Below, in pieces: positions 1 through 8,691 of a stretch of DNA of 64,000 bases. The DNA lies in contig JAPPLD010000008.1 in assembly GCA_028819565.1 (NCBI GenBank), positions 1-64,000 of the forward strand, read 5' to 3'. The notes below the pieces were generated by a model. The model saw only the letters and a program-made list of their open reading frames with translations. It made no database searches and was not told the origin of the DNA. Origin of the DNA: Gammaproteobacteria bacterium. Its GTDB lineage: Bacteria > Pseudomonadota > Gammaproteobacteria > Poriferisulfidales > Poriferisulfidaceae. How positions within the stretch are numbered: position 1 is the stretch's first letter; each line of letters starts with the position of its first letter. Made by a program: the position numbers and the translations under genes.

Positions 1-439
1 AAATTTTTTTCTGTATTTTTGTTAATTTTAATTTTAAAATTTTGTTAAATAAAATTTTATTACTTTAACTTTATTTAATCTTTTTCTTATTATTATACCC
101 CCCCCCCCCCTTGTTCTCTGGGAATCCTGAGCATCACCTAATTAGAAAATCAGTCCGTGCGAGTCTGTCCAACACTAAAAATTCCTTATATTTCAATCTC
201 CTGAGATAAATGAAAATTAACAGGGTTGCAGAATCAAAGTTAACGTCTGTAAATATTTGAAATATAGGATTTTATATCCATTCCCGTGTTTCGCGAAGCG
301 GCCGTGTATCCCGAACTTCCACCAAAGCGGAAGAACCTCCGAGACCAATCCATCCACCAACAAAGTACAATCTGCGATGCTCCAGACTCATCATACTGAC
401 TCTCAGGCGTTCAGGCTCAAGTTAAATTCGGAAATTCTC
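1..439. other. AT-rich, gene-free left edge
   Basis: The first ~100 bases are almost pure A/T with many T and A runs, then a run of twelve C at 100-111, then ordinary sequence up to the first gene. No ribosome binding site or convincing coding frame is visible. An in-frame open stretch from 257 to 439 precedes the gene start at 440 but looks non-coding: it lacks the hydrophobic character of the protein that follows. The extreme composition and homopolymers may reflect a contig end or a poorly assembled stretch. Confidence 0.6.
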
Positions 440-1228
440 ATGTCCCCGCTGCTGCCCGTCATTTCGTTTGCCCTGTACCTGGTTGCCCTAGCAGGCATCC
501 TGTCGGACAAAATGAGCCGCAACTCCACGGCCGTGGCCTGGGCAGCGGGCTGCGTACTGCACGCCTGGGTCCTGTTCGACCCGACCGGGGCTGGGGCTGG
601 AGGAAGCTTCACATTTACCTTCTTCAATGCCATGGCGTTGACCGCCCTGCTGATTAACGCGCTGGTCCTGGCTTGGGCTGTGTTCCAGCCGACCTGGCAC
701 TTGGGCCTGATCACTTTGCCCTGCGCTCTGGCTGCTATCTGGATTGAACCCGTTACAGGCTCGCAGGCCGTAACCCTTCCGTGGAGCGTCAACGCGCACA
801 TCATGATTTCGCTTCTGGCCTACGGCATGCTGATGTTGGCCGGAGCCCAAGCCCTGATGCTGCTATTGAAAGAGCATCAGCTCGGCTCCCGGCACCTGGC
901 CGACCGGGTCTCCGGCCGGTTGCCTCCGCTGGACCGCATGGAGTCCTTGCTAATCAAAATCATTGCGCTGGGCCTGATCTTGCTTTCAATCGGTCTTGCT
1001 GTCGGCGGCAGTGCACTGACCGAGCCATTCAGCCCCGGCATGTTGCACAAGATGACATTTTCCGCCTTGGCGTGGATTACGCTTGTCGCGCTTCTATGGG
1101 GACATTGGCAGTTCGGCTGGCGGGGACGGCTGGCCGCCGGCGTGACGCTGGCAGGCCTTGTCTTCTTGATTCTTGGTTTTCTCGGTACCAAGCTGGTATT
1201 GGAAATAATTTTGAACCGGCCCATCTAG
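440..1228 (+). CDS. ypjD: Cytochrome c assembly protein, YpjD/CcsA-type integral membrane protein
   Basis: Polytopic inner-membrane protein of 262 aa, the usual size for the YpjD branch of the CcmC/CcsA (heme-handling) family. Starting at ATG 440 gives an N-terminal membrane helix (LLPVISFALYLVALAGIL) instead of a polar leader, so I prefer it to the in-frame ATG at 257. About eight hydrophobic segments are seen. The histidines in NAHIMISLLAYG and in MLHKMTFSALAW sit at helix starts, as in heme-binding CcsA-like proteins, and the C-terminus GTKLVLEIIL is typical. In many gammaproteobacteria this gene lies beside ffh, which would be outside the window to the left. The exact biochemical role of the YpjD branch is not established. 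Confidence 0.85.
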   Translation: MSPLLPVISFALYLVALAGILSDKMSRNSTAVAWAAGCVLHAWVLFDPTGAGAGGSFTFTFFNAMALTALLINALVLAWAVFQPTWHLGLITLPCALAAIWIEPVTGSQAVTLPWSVNAHIMISLLAYGMLMLAGAQALMLLLKEHQLGSRHLADRVSGRLPPLDRMESLLIKIIALGLILLSIGLAVGGSALTEPFSPGMLHKMTFSALAWITLVALLWGHWQFGWRGRLAAGVTLAGLVFLILGFLGTKLVLEIILNRPI

Positions 1229-1253
1229 TAGGAAATTATTGCCGGAATTCCTG

Positions 1254-1281
1254 TTTGGTGACCATTCACGCCTGCTACAAT
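1254..1281 (+). promoter_or_regulatory. Candidate promoter for the GHKL ATPase operon
   Basis: A TACAAT hexamer at 1276-1281 resembles a -10 element, with TTTGGT at 1254-1259 (16-base spacer) as a plausible -35. It lies in the 108-base gap upstream of the ATPase gene at 1337. Prediction by eye only. Confidence 0.3.
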
Positions 1282-1336
1282 TTTTCGCAAGCTGTTTTTC
1301 ATTACCTGTTCATAGAATATTCAAATAAAAAGCATC

Positions 1337-3364
1337 ATGTCAGAATTGGGCTCGGGAAGAGATGCGGTCGCAAATTACATAAACATTTGTAATACGATTG
1401 CAGACTCGTATCCGGAAAGTGTTGCACACGGCTTACAAAAAGACGCCATACAGAATTCCGTTGATGCCCGGAAAAGCAAGAAATTTCCCGTGCATGTCGA
1501 ATTTCAAGTGATTGAAAATGAGTGCGGCACTTTCTTGACTTTCACTGACAGCAATACCGTCGGGCTGACTGGGGAGGTGATGAATTCCGCGTCAGACTAC
1601 GGCAATCTTGGTAGCGATGATCACTGGGCGCGATTTGAAGCATTCGCTTTCACCAAGGACGACCCCGATGCGCTAGGAGCCAGAGGGCAAGGGAAATTTA
1701 TTTTCCTCCGTGCCTCCCAGCAATACAAGATGATATATGACACTTTGCGGAGCGACGGCATCTACCGGCTTGGTGCTACGCAAGCAACAGAAACTAGTCG
1801 ACAAGTTTACCCTCTATACGGTGAACGTTGGGAAGGTTCAACTGCAGAGGCCAAATTATTCGAACTCTGCGGCCTAGAGCCTTTGAGGGAAGTCGGAACG
1901 AGGATTATCGTCTGTGACCCACTGCCAGAAGTTCTAGAGGAAATTGAAAGCGACGATTTTGAGAGGGCGATTCAGGAGACATGGCTTCGCGCCATTGAGA
2001 AAAAACAGTTGAGCGTACGAATCAATTCGACACGGGATAGTAAGGGAATCTACGCCCCTTCCCCATACCCATTGCCTAGCGTTGATACTCCGAGTGTCAA
2101 GACTTGGATATGTGGAAAGGATTTCAACAATTTTGAAATCGCCTCAGCAGACGGGAAGTTCAAAATCAAGAAATTTCATGCTGCTTTCTTCCGTGAAGGC
2201 GGCATCCGGGACGATCTTCAAGGAATTGCAATCGTGCAGAATGGAATGAAAATATCTTCGTTGAACATGGAGATGGCTCCTCCTGAGATTTCCAGAGGAA
2301 TCACTGGATTCATCGAATTTGACCGGGAACTCGACCGGGAGTTACGCAAGGGAAAGAATCAAAGTCCAAACCATTACAGCCTAAAATGGCGAAGCTCTAC
2401 TCCCCGGGCAATTAAACAGTTCATCAACAAGCAATTGGATGCGTTTGGACGACAAAAACTTGGCATTGGAGAGAACGAAAAAGAAAAACAGAAACGTCTT
2501 CGAAACAGTGCTGAAAAAGAAGCCATGGAGTTGTTCCGCCGTTTTGCTCCCGATATCGACTTGCGGAGCCCACGCCCCGGCCCTGGACCGGGCCCTGCAG
2601 ATCCAAATCCTGATCCCCCGCCACCTCCACACAAGGAGATTGGATTGACGGTTCGTGCAAAATTTCCAGATGAAGGAAAAAAACCTAGAATCGACTGGGG
2701 TGAAACAATATCTCTATTTGTACAGGCTTTCAATAAAACTGCCGATTCCGTAGAAGGATTACTCTCAGCTAGAGTTCTTTTAGGCGACTCGTGCGTAGAG
2801 GTATTGCTAGACAATAGTTGCGTAGCATTGGCACCTAGCGAAAATGGGCCATTTGTAGTGAAACCAGACAACGCTTCACCCGTCAAGGTGAACATTGATG
2901 CCTCTCGCTACAACGTCCCTGGAGAATATCGCATCAGACTCATATTAACCGATGCTGAAAGTGGTAGCCAGTTGGATATTCGTACAGTCCGATTCTGGGT
3001 GGAAGATAACCCTCCCCACCGCATGCCTTTCAACCTAGAACCTGCCGAACTCTCCACGCGCCGCGCGTGGCAACCCTACGGCGATCTCCACGATGACCCT
3101 ACCATCTACTACAACACGCGGCATCCTCAGTATCGCCACGCGCAGGAAAGTGAAGAGAAGCAAGCTGATTATCTCTTCACTATCTGCCTAGAAGGCGCAC
3201 TGCACTTTATCCTGACTCGCCCGCATACAGACCAAGGGGCCGATTATCATCCCTTGAACACGGACGAGATTGTAAAGAGTGGCGAAGATATGATGCCTGA
3301 AAAAGTCTACGAGGAAATTAACAGATATATGTCGGAAGTCCTTTGGCGACGTTTTAGGGAGTAG
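1337..3364 (+). CDS. GHKL-type ATPase protein with C-terminal beta-rich domain, candidate defence or conflict gene
   Basis: Protein of 675 aa whose N-terminal ~230 residues look like a histidine-kinase/HSP90-like (GHKL) ATPase. An N-box-like DAIQNSVDAR (residues 36-45, with Asp where Glu is usual), a G1-like FTDSNTVGL (69-77) and a glycine-rich GARGQGK (114-120) occur in the right order. A middle transducer-like region follows, then a lysine/glutamate-rich helix, a Pro/Gly linker (~410-433), a beta-rich, possibly Ig-like segment (~440-555) and a C-terminal helical part. The stop is 4 bases before the next gene, so the two form an operon. The block is AT-richer than the flanking housekeeping genes, which suggests transfer. 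I do not recognise a named family; a role in phage or plasmid defence is inferred from architecture and from the toxin-antitoxin genes beside it. Confidence 0.7.
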   Translation: MSELGSGRDAVANYINICNTIADSYPESVAHGLQKDAIQNSVDARKSKKFPVHVEFQVIENECGTFLTFTDSNTVGLTGEVMNSASDYGNLGSDDHWARFEAFAFTKDDPDALGARGQGKFIFLRASQQYKMIYDTLRSDGIYRLGATQATETSRQVYPLYGERWEGSTAEAKLFELCGLEPLREVGTRIIVCDPLPEVLEEIESDDFERAIQETWLRAIEKKQLSVRINSTRDSKGIYAPSPYPLPSVDTPSVKTWICGKDFNNFEIASADGKFKIKKFHAAFFREGGIRDDLQGIAIVQNGMKISSLNMEMAPPEISRGITGFIEFDRELDRELRKGKNQSPNHYSLKWRSSTPRAIKQFINKQLDAFGRQKLGIGENEKEKQKRLRNSAEKEAMELFRRFAPDIDLRSPRPGPGPGPADPNPDPPPPPHKEIGLTVRAKFPDEGKKPRIDWGETISLFVQAFNKTADSVEGLLSARVLLGDSCVEVLLDNSCVALAPSENGPFVVKPDNASPVKVNIDASRYNVPGEYRIRLILTDAESGSQLDIRTVRFWVEDNPPHRMPFNLEPAELSTRRAWQPYGDLHDDPTIYYNTRHPQYRHAQESEEKQADYLFTICLEGALHFILTRPHTDQGADYHPLNTDEIVKSGEDMMPEKVYEEINRYMSEVLWRRFRE

Positions 3365-3368
3365 TGTT

Positions 3369-4085
3369 ATGGCTGTACTTCTAAGAGTTGTTGTGGACCT
3401 CGCAGGACAGGAAGAGGAAATTAAGGTCTATCATCCGCCTGGAGAACTTTCCAGAGAGAATCAGAAACGTGCTGAAGATCTTGACAAGTTTCTCACAAAA
3501 GAAGTACCAGTATCGGCTGAGCGAATCATTCGTCTGCCTAATCGGACGCGTTCTATGTGGAAATGGCACCTGTTCGGTCAAGAACTCCGGCGGATTGTGG
3601 ATGGCAACGAGCTTGTGCTGGACCGGGACTTGAAAGAGGGATACATATGGGAGGCAATTAAACAGCATCTTCCAGAAAACTTTGGTCTGAAGGGAGCGGG
3701 ACAGGCACGAGTGAGAAAGTCCGGGACGCTTCTGTCTTCCCATCGAGGACACCTCCCTGTTTGCTATGCGGTAGCACATTATGACTGGAAAGATGTGAGC
3801 TGGATTCGTCGTTGGACCGATTGGTGCGCTATTTATTACCGCGAGAGTATGTGGAAAGACCACAGAGTGCTAGTATCTCTTCAAAAAGAAATAGAAAGTA
3901 TGGACACATACCCCAAAGGTGCTGAATTCAGAGAAATCATAGGCAACTTGGCAAAGGAAACGACGAAAAGGGATCTAGAAGTGCTTGATGATTCGACCAT
4001 TGTTGAGAAAGTGCACCGTGCAGTTGTACAGGCAGGACTCAAGAGGGATGAATCAGGGAGTTCCGAACGACTGATGGTGCAGTAA
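3369..4085 (+). CDS. Unknown protein, partner of the GHKL ATPase
   Basis: Protein of 238 aa starting 4 bases after the ATPase stop (TAG TGTT ATG), so the two are almost certainly cotranscribed and translationally coupled. It is charged and soluble, with no signal peptide or membrane helix. A central helical section (MWKWHLFGQELRRIVDGNEL) follows an N-terminal beta-like strand (MAVLLRVVVDLAGQ). A Lys/Ser/His-containing loop lies at ~118-128 (RKSGTLLSSHR), and the middle is rich in Trp and Tyr (DWKDVSWIRRWTDWCAIYY). I do not recognise the family. In ATPase-plus-partner systems the second gene often encodes an effector, but nothing here proves a nuclease or protease fold. Confidence 0.7.
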   Translation: MAVLLRVVVDLAGQEEEIKVYHPPGELSRENQKRAEDLDKFLTKEVPVSAERIIRLPNRTRSMWKWHLFGQELRRIVDGNELVLDRDLKEGYIWEAIKQHLPENFGLKGAGQARVRKSGTLLSSHRGHLPVCYAVAHYDWKDVSWIRRWTDWCAIYYRESMWKDHRVLVSLQKEIESMDTYPKGAEFREIIGNLAKETTKRDLEVLDDSTIVEKVHRAVVQAGLKRDESGSSERLMVQ

Positions 4086-4123
4086 CACTGCCAATCGCCT
4101 AGAAGCCGTGATAAGATCGGATC

Positions 4124-4348
4124 ATGGATGAATCAAGCCCCAAAAGCTACACGGCCGTTGTCGAACGCTGCCCGGATACAGGGCTCTACGTCGGTTACGT
4201 TCCCGGTTTTCCCGGTGCGCATAGCCAAGGCGAAACCCTTGAGGAACTCAACGACAACCTCAAGGAAGCCATCACCATGATCTTCGACGACGGCATGCCT
4301 GCGATGGCGGGAGAATTTGTCGGCACGCAAGTTGTCGTGGTGGCCTGA
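4124..4348 (+). CDS. hicB: HicB-family antitoxin
   Basis: Protein of 74 aa with the compact HicB partial RNase-H-like fold: YTAVVERCPDTGLYVGYVPGFPGAHSQG followed in the sequence by ETLEELNDNLKEAI. HicB proteins of this length lack a C-terminal DNA-binding domain, so autoregulation may rely on the complex or be absent. It would neutralise the HicA toxin encoded 6 bases downstream. The order here is antitoxin first. The gene may be the tail of the accessory block that begins with the GHKL ATPase. Confidence 0.9.
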   Translation: MDESSPKSYTAVVERCPDTGLYVGYVPGFPGAHSQGETLEELNDNLKEAITMIFDDGMPAMAGEFVGTQVVVVA

Positions 4349-4354
4349 GGCCGA

Positions 4355-4582
4355 GTGCCTCTCATTCCTGTCCTCAAGCCGCGAGAGGTCATGGCCATCC
4401 TCAAGGCGCTGGATTTTGAGGAAGTTCGCCAGCGCGGTTCACATAAACGCTTTCGCCATGCAGACGGGCGGTCTACGACAGTCCCGGTACATGGCGGTCG
4501 AGATCTGTCGCCAATTCTTTTGCGCCGCATTGCCAGAGATATAGGACTGACGGCGCAAGAGTTCGTGGCGCATCGCCGATAG
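4355..4582 (+). CDS. hicA: HicA-family mRNA interferase toxin
   Basis: Protein of 75 aa, a single double-stranded-RNA-binding-like domain. The catalytic histidine is in GSHKRF (about residue 30) and the conserved PVHGGRDLSPILLRRI tract follows. HicA toxins cleave mRNA and arrest growth until HicB binds. The start is GTG at 4355, six bases after the hicB stop, which keeps toxin translation coupled to and weaker than antitoxin translation. Its 3' end lies only ~10 bases from the broken PIN gene on the opposite strand, so this module appears to mark one end of an insertion. Confidence 0.88.
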   Translation: MPLIPVLKPREVMAILKALDFEEVRQRGSHKRFRHADGRSTTVPVHGGRDLSPILLRRIARDIGLTAQEFVAHRR

Positions 4583-4589
4583 GGGAACA

Positions 4590-4664
4590 CATCATCTCAT
4601 CAGATAATTTGTCCGGGTCGAGATGCGCCCACAGCCAAATATGGGTATCCAGCAGGATGTCCAC
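4590..4664 (-). pseudogene. Truncated PIN-domain (VapC-like) toxin remnant
   Basis: Immediately after the antitoxin stop (TAA then GTG) the frame reads MDILLDTHIWLWAHLDPDKL, which is the start of a PIN-domain ribonuclease, including the first catalytic Asp in LLDTH. After about 24 residues the resemblance stops and the frame runs on into antisense hicA sequence. The remaining acidic catalytic residues are therefore lost and the toxin cannot be active. The break coincides with the hicA 3' end, which suggests that arrival of the hicBA block replaced the rest of this toxin gene. Confidence 0.7.
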
Positions 4665-4898
4665 TTATTTAAGGACTTCCCACTCCGCCCAATGCACCAC
4701 AGGCGTCACGATATCCCCCTTTATTTCCCCTGATTTCTTCATCGCGTCCAACCGAGCCACCACCGGGTCCAACGGAGGGAAAATGCGAGCGACCGGTTTC
4801 CCATACCGGGTCAAAAGAACCGGTTCACGAGTCTTGCCCATCTGGTCGAGAACTGACCGGAGAGTCGCTTGAAATTTCGAAATTTGTACTTCTCTCAT
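4665..4898 (-). CDS. Phd/YefM-type antitoxin, now without an intact toxin
   Basis: Protein of 77 aa with the Phd/YefM N-terminal DNA-binding fold (MREVQISKFQATLRSVLDQM) and the typical strand-turn segment EPVLLTRYGKPVARIFP. Such proteins bind their own promoter and neutralise a PIN or RelE/Doc toxin through the C-terminal tail (here VVHWAEWEVLK). The downstream toxin start directly abuts its stop codon, but only a remnant is left, so this is an orphan antitoxin. A TATACT sequence just upstream on the minus strand (~4905-4910) could be its -10 element. Confidence 0.85.
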   Translation of the reverse strand: MREVQISKFQATLRSVLDQMGKTREPVLLTRYGKPVARIFPPLDPVVARLDAMKKSGEIKGDIVTPVVHWAEWEVLK

Positions 4899-5033
4899 GG
4901 TTTCGACAGTATACAGACCTAAGATATGCGCCTACACCAGTCACTTAGGAGCCGTAAGGAGTAGAAAGTAAAGGGGCAGGAATAAGAAAACTGTTCCCAC
5001 CTTGCCAATCCAGAATAAATCATTACGGATGCT

Positions 5034-5351
5034 TCAACTCATCCAGAGCCACCACAGGAAAATCAGTATGGCCAGCCAAAACTGCCCGTACCAGAGCGAC
5101 GCAAAGAATGCCAGCACTGACAGCGCGACTATCATTCCAAAATCAATCGCGCCGCTTGCGAACCCGTAAACCAGAAATCCGATTCCCGCCATGACCTGCA
5201 CGGCGACGATGATCAGCCAGATCTTCGTCTGGCGCAGTTCGCGCTCTTCTTCCGGGTCCAATCCATCCGCATCTTCCGCTTGCAGAAGCTGGCGCGTCCG
5301 CAGGATGCGCCCGGTTGCACCGTCAATCAGTTTCAGCCGCTCGATTTTCAT
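5034..5351 (-). CDS. Small membrane protein of unknown function
   Basis: Protein of 105 aa. A soluble, charged N-terminal third (residues 1-43, ending in EEERELRQT) is followed by three hydrophobic helices: WLIIVAVQVMAGIGFLVYGF, MIVALSVLAFFASLW and FWLAILIFLWWLWMS. No family is recognised. It lies 8 bases downstream of dxs on the same strand and could be the last gene of the xseB-dxs transcript. Confidence 0.6.
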   Translation of the reverse strand: MKIERLKLIDGATGRILRTRQLLQAEDADGLDPEEERELRQTKIWLIIVAVQVMAGIGFLVYGFASGAIDFGMIVALSVLAFFASLWYGQFWLAILIFLWWLWMS

Positions 5352-5359
5352 AGCGCAAG

Positions 5360-7216
5360 TTAGGTTTTCGCCTGACTCTCAGCAACCGACTTTCTAATCC
5401 CCTCCGTATCCAAACCCACTGAAGCCAACTGCTCCTCACGGGTCCCGTGCTCGACATAGTGATCCGGGAGGCCCAATTGCAGCAATCGTACAGAGCCATT
5501 TAAATCCAAGGCCTCGCTTACCGCGCTGCCCGCTCCGCCTGCCACGACGTTGTCCTCGACGGTTACCAGCAGACTATGGGGCCCTGCCACCTCGTTCAGA
5601 CATTCGATGTCCAGAGGCTTGACGAAGCGCATGTCGACCAGCGTCGCGTCCAGTTCTTCGGCGATCGGAGCCACCTGATCCAATAAACTGCCAAACACCA
5701 GAAATGCGATCTCCCTCCCTTCGCGAATTTTCCGCGCCTTGCCGATCGGAATCGGCTCCAAAGTCTTCTCAACCTCGGTCCCTGGTCCCTTGCCGCGCGG
5801 ATAGCGCACCGCTGCCGGCCCTTCGTGTAGAAATCCGGTCGTCAGCATTTTCCGGCATTCGTTTTCATCGGATGGCGCCATAATCACCACGCCTGGCAGG
5901 CAACGCAAGTAGGACAGGTCGAAAGCGCCGACATGGGTCTTCCCGTCGTTTCCGACCATCCCGGCCCGGTCAATGGCAAGCAGCACGTCCAGTTCCTGAA
6001 CCACGATGTCATGAACCAACTGGTCGTATCCACGCTGCAGGAATGTCGAGTAGATGGCCACCACCGGCTTCGCGCCTGCACAAGCCATGCCCGCGCCTAC
6101 GGCAACCGAATGCTGCTCAGCAATCCCGACGTCGAAATAACGATCCGGATGCTCTTTCTCAAAGCGAACGAGGCCGCTGCCCTCTCGCATCGCCGGAGTG
6201 ATCGCCATCAATCTGGAGTCCGCGGCAGCCTGGTCACACAGCCACTCGCCGAACACTTGTGTATACGTCGGCCTTCCGCTTGATCCTTTCTTCTCCACAC
6301 CGATTTCCGGATCAAAGGTCGGCACCGCGTGATAGCCCACGGGGTCTCCTTCTGCCGGCTCGTAGCCCATTCCTTTCTGAGTGATGACGTGCAGCAGGCG
6401 CGGGCCAGTCTGGTCGCGCATCTTCTCTATGACTTCCAGCAGTCCCAACACGTCATGGCCGCCAACCGGCCCAAAATACTGCACGCCCAACTCCTCGAAC
6501 AGCATGCCCGCCGGCAAAATCATTCCCTTGAGCTGCCCCTCCACCCTCATCGCGAATTTTTTAACTCTCGGCACCGTGCTCAGCATGCGCTGGCCCGTTT
6601 CACGCACCGAGGAGTACAGGCTCCCTGCCAGCAGGCGGGTCAGGTAACGGGACATGGCACCCACATTCGGGGAAATCGACATTTCGTTGTCGTTGAGTAT
6701 CACCAGCACATCTGCCTCGGAGACCCCCAAGTGATTGAGTGCTTCGTAGGCCAGGCCGGCCGTCAGCCCACCATCTCCGATCACGGCCACCGACTTGCAC
6801 GGTTTCCCCGCATTGCGGCTGGCCAACGCCATGCCCAAGGCTGCACTGATCGAGGTACTGGAATGTCCCACCCCGAAACTGTCGTAAGGACTCTCATGCC
6901 GTTCCGGGAATGGTGCCAGACCTCCCCAGCGGCGAATCGTCTCCAACTGGTCGCGACGCCCTGTCAGAATCTTGTGTCCATAACTCTGATGCCCCACGTC
7001 CCAGACCAGCCAATCTTCTGGCGTGTTGAATGCGTAGTGCAAGGCCACGGTCAATTCGACCGCACCGAGGCTGGCGCCGAAGTGCCCTCCGCAGCGGGCC
7101 ACGCCCTGGATCAGGAATTCGCGAAGTTCATCTGCAACCGCAGGGAGATTCTCGCGGTCCAGCGCGCGTAAATCAGCCGGGCTTTCGATCTTCGATAGAA
7201 AAGGGAAATCGTCCAC
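5360..7216 (-). CDS. dxs: 1-deoxy-D-xylulose-5-phosphate synthase
   Basis: Condenses pyruvate and glyceraldehyde 3-phosphate to DXP, the first step of the MEP isoprenoid pathway; requires thiamine diphosphate and Mg2+. The 618 aa match the family length. The thiamine-binding [15 protein letters not shown], the conserved [14 protein letters not shown] and the pyrimidine-domain [11 protein letters not shown] are all present. The start is GTG at 7216, two bases after the xseB stop. The usual gammaproteobacterial order is xseB-ispA-dxs; the farnesyl diphosphate synthase gene ispA is missing between them here. The product feeds the isoprenoid supply needed by the sterol operon at 28.7-38.0 kb. Confidence 0.97.
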   Translation of the reverse strand: MDDFPFLSKIESPADLRALDRENLPAVADELREFLIQGVARCGGHFGASLGAVELTVALHYAFNTPEDWLVWDVGHQSYGHKILTGRRDQLETIRRWGGLAPFPERHESPYDSFGVGHSSTSISAALGMALASRNAGKPCKSVAVIGDGGLTAGLAYEALNHLGVSEADVLVILNDNEMSISPNVGAMSRYLTRLLAGSLYSSVRETGQRMLSTVPRVKKFAMRVEGQLKGMILPAGMLFEELGVQYFGPVGGHDVLGLLEVIEKMRDQTGPRLLHVITQKGMGYEPAEGDPVGYHAVPTFDPEIGVEKKGSSGRPTYTQVFGEWLCDQAAADSRLMAITPAMREGSGLVRFEKEHPDRYFDVGIAEQHSVAVGAGMACAGAKPVVAIYSTFLQRGYDQLVHDIVVQELDVLLAIDRAGMVGNDGKTHVGAFDLSYLRCLPGVVIMAPSDENECRKMLTTGFLHEGPAAVRYPRGKGPGTEVEKTLEPIPIGKARKIREGREIAFLVFGSLLDQVAPIAEELDATLVDMRFVKPLDIECLNEVAGPHSLLVTVEDNVVAGGAGSAVSEALDLNGSVRLLQLGLPDHYVEHGTREEQLASVGLDTEGIRKSVAESQAKT

Positions 7217-7218
7217 GA

Positions 7219-7491
7219 TCAGTCATCCTTGTCCTCATCATCATCGTCCATGAGGTCCATGGGTTGTGCAGTCGTCTCGCCACCTTCTTGCTCCACAATC
7301 TTGTCGACCCTCTGCTGCGCCTGGTCCAACCGCTCGCGCAAGGTGCGCACCAAAGCGACGCCGCTCTCGAAATCCTGCAGCGACTCTTCCAGCGAAATTT
7401 CGCCGCTTTCCAGCCGCTCGACCAAATCCTCAAGTTGCTTGAGGGATTCCTCGAACGGGAAGACCTGGGCGTCGTCTGATGGATTTCCCAT
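7219..7491 (-). CDS. xseB: Exodeoxyribonuclease VII small subunit
   Basis: Protein of 90 aa with the XseB helical hairpin: [20 protein letters not shown] then [20 protein letters not shown] and [11 protein letters not shown]. It binds the large subunit XseA to form the single-strand-specific exonuclease VII. The acidic tail ([12 protein letters not shown]) is typical for the family. It begins the xseB-dxs operon and is divergent from ygfZ; the ~90-base gap between them should hold both promoters. Confidence 0.93.
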   Translation of the reverse strand: MGNPSDDAQVFPFEESLKQLEDLVERLESGEISLEESLQDFESGVALVRTLRERLDQAQQRVDKIVEQEGGETTAQPMDLMDDDDEDKDD

Positions 7492-7577
7492 ACCTCGCCA
7501 CCAAAAAATTGGGTTGTAATTAGTTTATCATCGGGCTTGCGCCCGTTACAATGGAAAACTTGGAATTGAGCCTAGTC

Positions 7578-8519
7578 ATGTCCAGGAAACCCGACCCCAG
7601 CATTTACGCGCTCAACGACTGGACCATTCTCGGCGTTGCCGGCGCCGACGCTTCCGACTTCCTGCACGGCCAATTCACCAACGATCTCCTGGCTCTGCCC
7701 GACAATCGGGCCCAGCTATCCGCCTATTGCATGCCCAAGGGGCAGATGATCGCCAATTTCCTGGTCTGGCGTAGGAGCGAGAACCATTACCGAATTGTGC
7801 TTCCTTCGGGCCTCGACGAAGCCGTGTTGCAACGCTTGCAATTATTCAAACTGCGCTCCGACGTCGAAATCGAATCCCTGGCGGAATCATTTTCCCTGTT
7901 CGGCGTCACCGGGCCCTATCTCGAAGAAAACCCCGAATTTCCTGTTGAATTGCCCCGGTCTCCCCTCAGCAAAATGGAGACAGACCCATACACCGCCATC
8001 ACCTGGCCTGGGGAACGCGTCCGATGGCTGGTGATCAGCCCCCAAGATGCGGCACCCGCCTTGTGGGAAGACAGCAAAGCTCCCGACTCAGGCTCCGACC
8101 TGTGGCGCCTCTGGGACATCGAGGACGGGATTGCGTTCGTCCGCGCTGAAAACCGCGAGCAATTCGTCCCGCAGCACTTGAACCTCGACTTGGTCGATGC
8201 AATCAGTTTTGACAAGGGGTGCTACCCCGGTCAGGAAGTCGTCGCACGCATGAAATACCGTGGCCAGGTCAAGTTCCGCACCTACCGCTTGAGTGGCAAC
8301 TTCGATGAAGTCCCGGTTCCGGGTGATCCCATTCACCTAAGCGAGGACCCCGATGCCCGTCCCTGCGGACGGATAGTTGATGCGCGCGTCCCGCCCGGCG
8401 GCGGGCCATGCCAGATGCTGGCCTCCGTCCGCGCAGCGGATGCCAGCCAGCCGCTTCGTGCACAACGTCCGGACGGTCCGTCGCTGGAGCCGCTCCCGCT
8501 ACCCTACCAGTTGACTTGA
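7578..8519 (+). CDS. ygfZ: Folate-binding protein YgfZ (GcvT-like), Fe-S cluster assembly or repair
   Basis: Tetrahydrofolate-dependent protein that supports maturation or repair of some Fe-S enzymes such as MiaB. The signature KGCYPGQEVVARMKYRG, with the key cysteine, is present at residues ~214-230. The N-terminus ASDFLHGQFTNDL is conserved in the family. I start at ATG 7578 (MSRKPDPSIYAL), giving 313 aa, instead of the upstream ATG at 7551, because the alignment with the family begins here. Confidence 0.92.
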   Translation: MSRKPDPSIYALNDWTILGVAGADASDFLHGQFTNDLLALPDNRAQLSAYCMPKGQMIANFLVWRRSENHYRIVLPSGLDEAVLQRLQLFKLRSDVEIESLAESFSLFGVTGPYLEENPEFPVELPRSPLSKMETDPYTAITWPGERVRWLVISPQDAAPALWEDSKAPDSGSDLWRLWDIEDGIAFVRAENREQFVPQHLNLDLVDAISFDKGCYPGQEVVARMKYRGQVKFRTYRLSGNFDEVPVPGDPIHLSEDPDARPCGRIVDARVPPGGGPCQMLASVRAADASQPLRAQRPDGPSLEPLPLPYQLT

Positions 8520-8529
8520 GACGATTGAC

Positions 8530-8685
8530 ATGTCCCGGATGATGCTGATTCTGTACGTGGCGATCCTGTTGCTGATCGGCGGCTACATTCTGTTCAACCG
8601 CCAGCGCGACATCGGCATGCTTCTCTACATCCTCGGTGCGATCGCCGCCGGGTTGGCGATTATCGGTTTCCTGGAAATTGTCTAG
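8530..8685 (+). CDS. Small two-helix membrane protein
   Basis: A 51-aa frame starts 10 bases after the ygfZ stop: an N-terminal helix (MMLILYVAILLLIGGYILF), a short charged turn (NRQRDIG) and a second helix (LLYILGAIAAGLAIIGFL). It ends 6 bases before the convergent lysS stop. The strongly hydrophobic two-helix layout and tight spacing to ygfZ support a real microprotein. The family is not recognised and the function is unknown. Confidence 0.55.
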   Translation: MSRMMLILYVAILLLIGGYILFNRQRDIGMLLYILGAIAAGLAIIGFLEIV

Positions 8686-8691
8686 TCCGGA

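Noticed and set aside
781-1392. 203-codon frame overlapping the ypjD gene
   Set aside because: Off-frame reading of a membrane protein gene; no start signal or family features.
4133-4590. Minus-strand frames opposite hicBA
   Set aside because: Shadows of two small, well-recognised genes.
6329-7171. 280-codon plus-strand frame inside dxs
   Set aside because: Antisense shadow of a GC-rich gene; dxs on the other strand is unmistakable.
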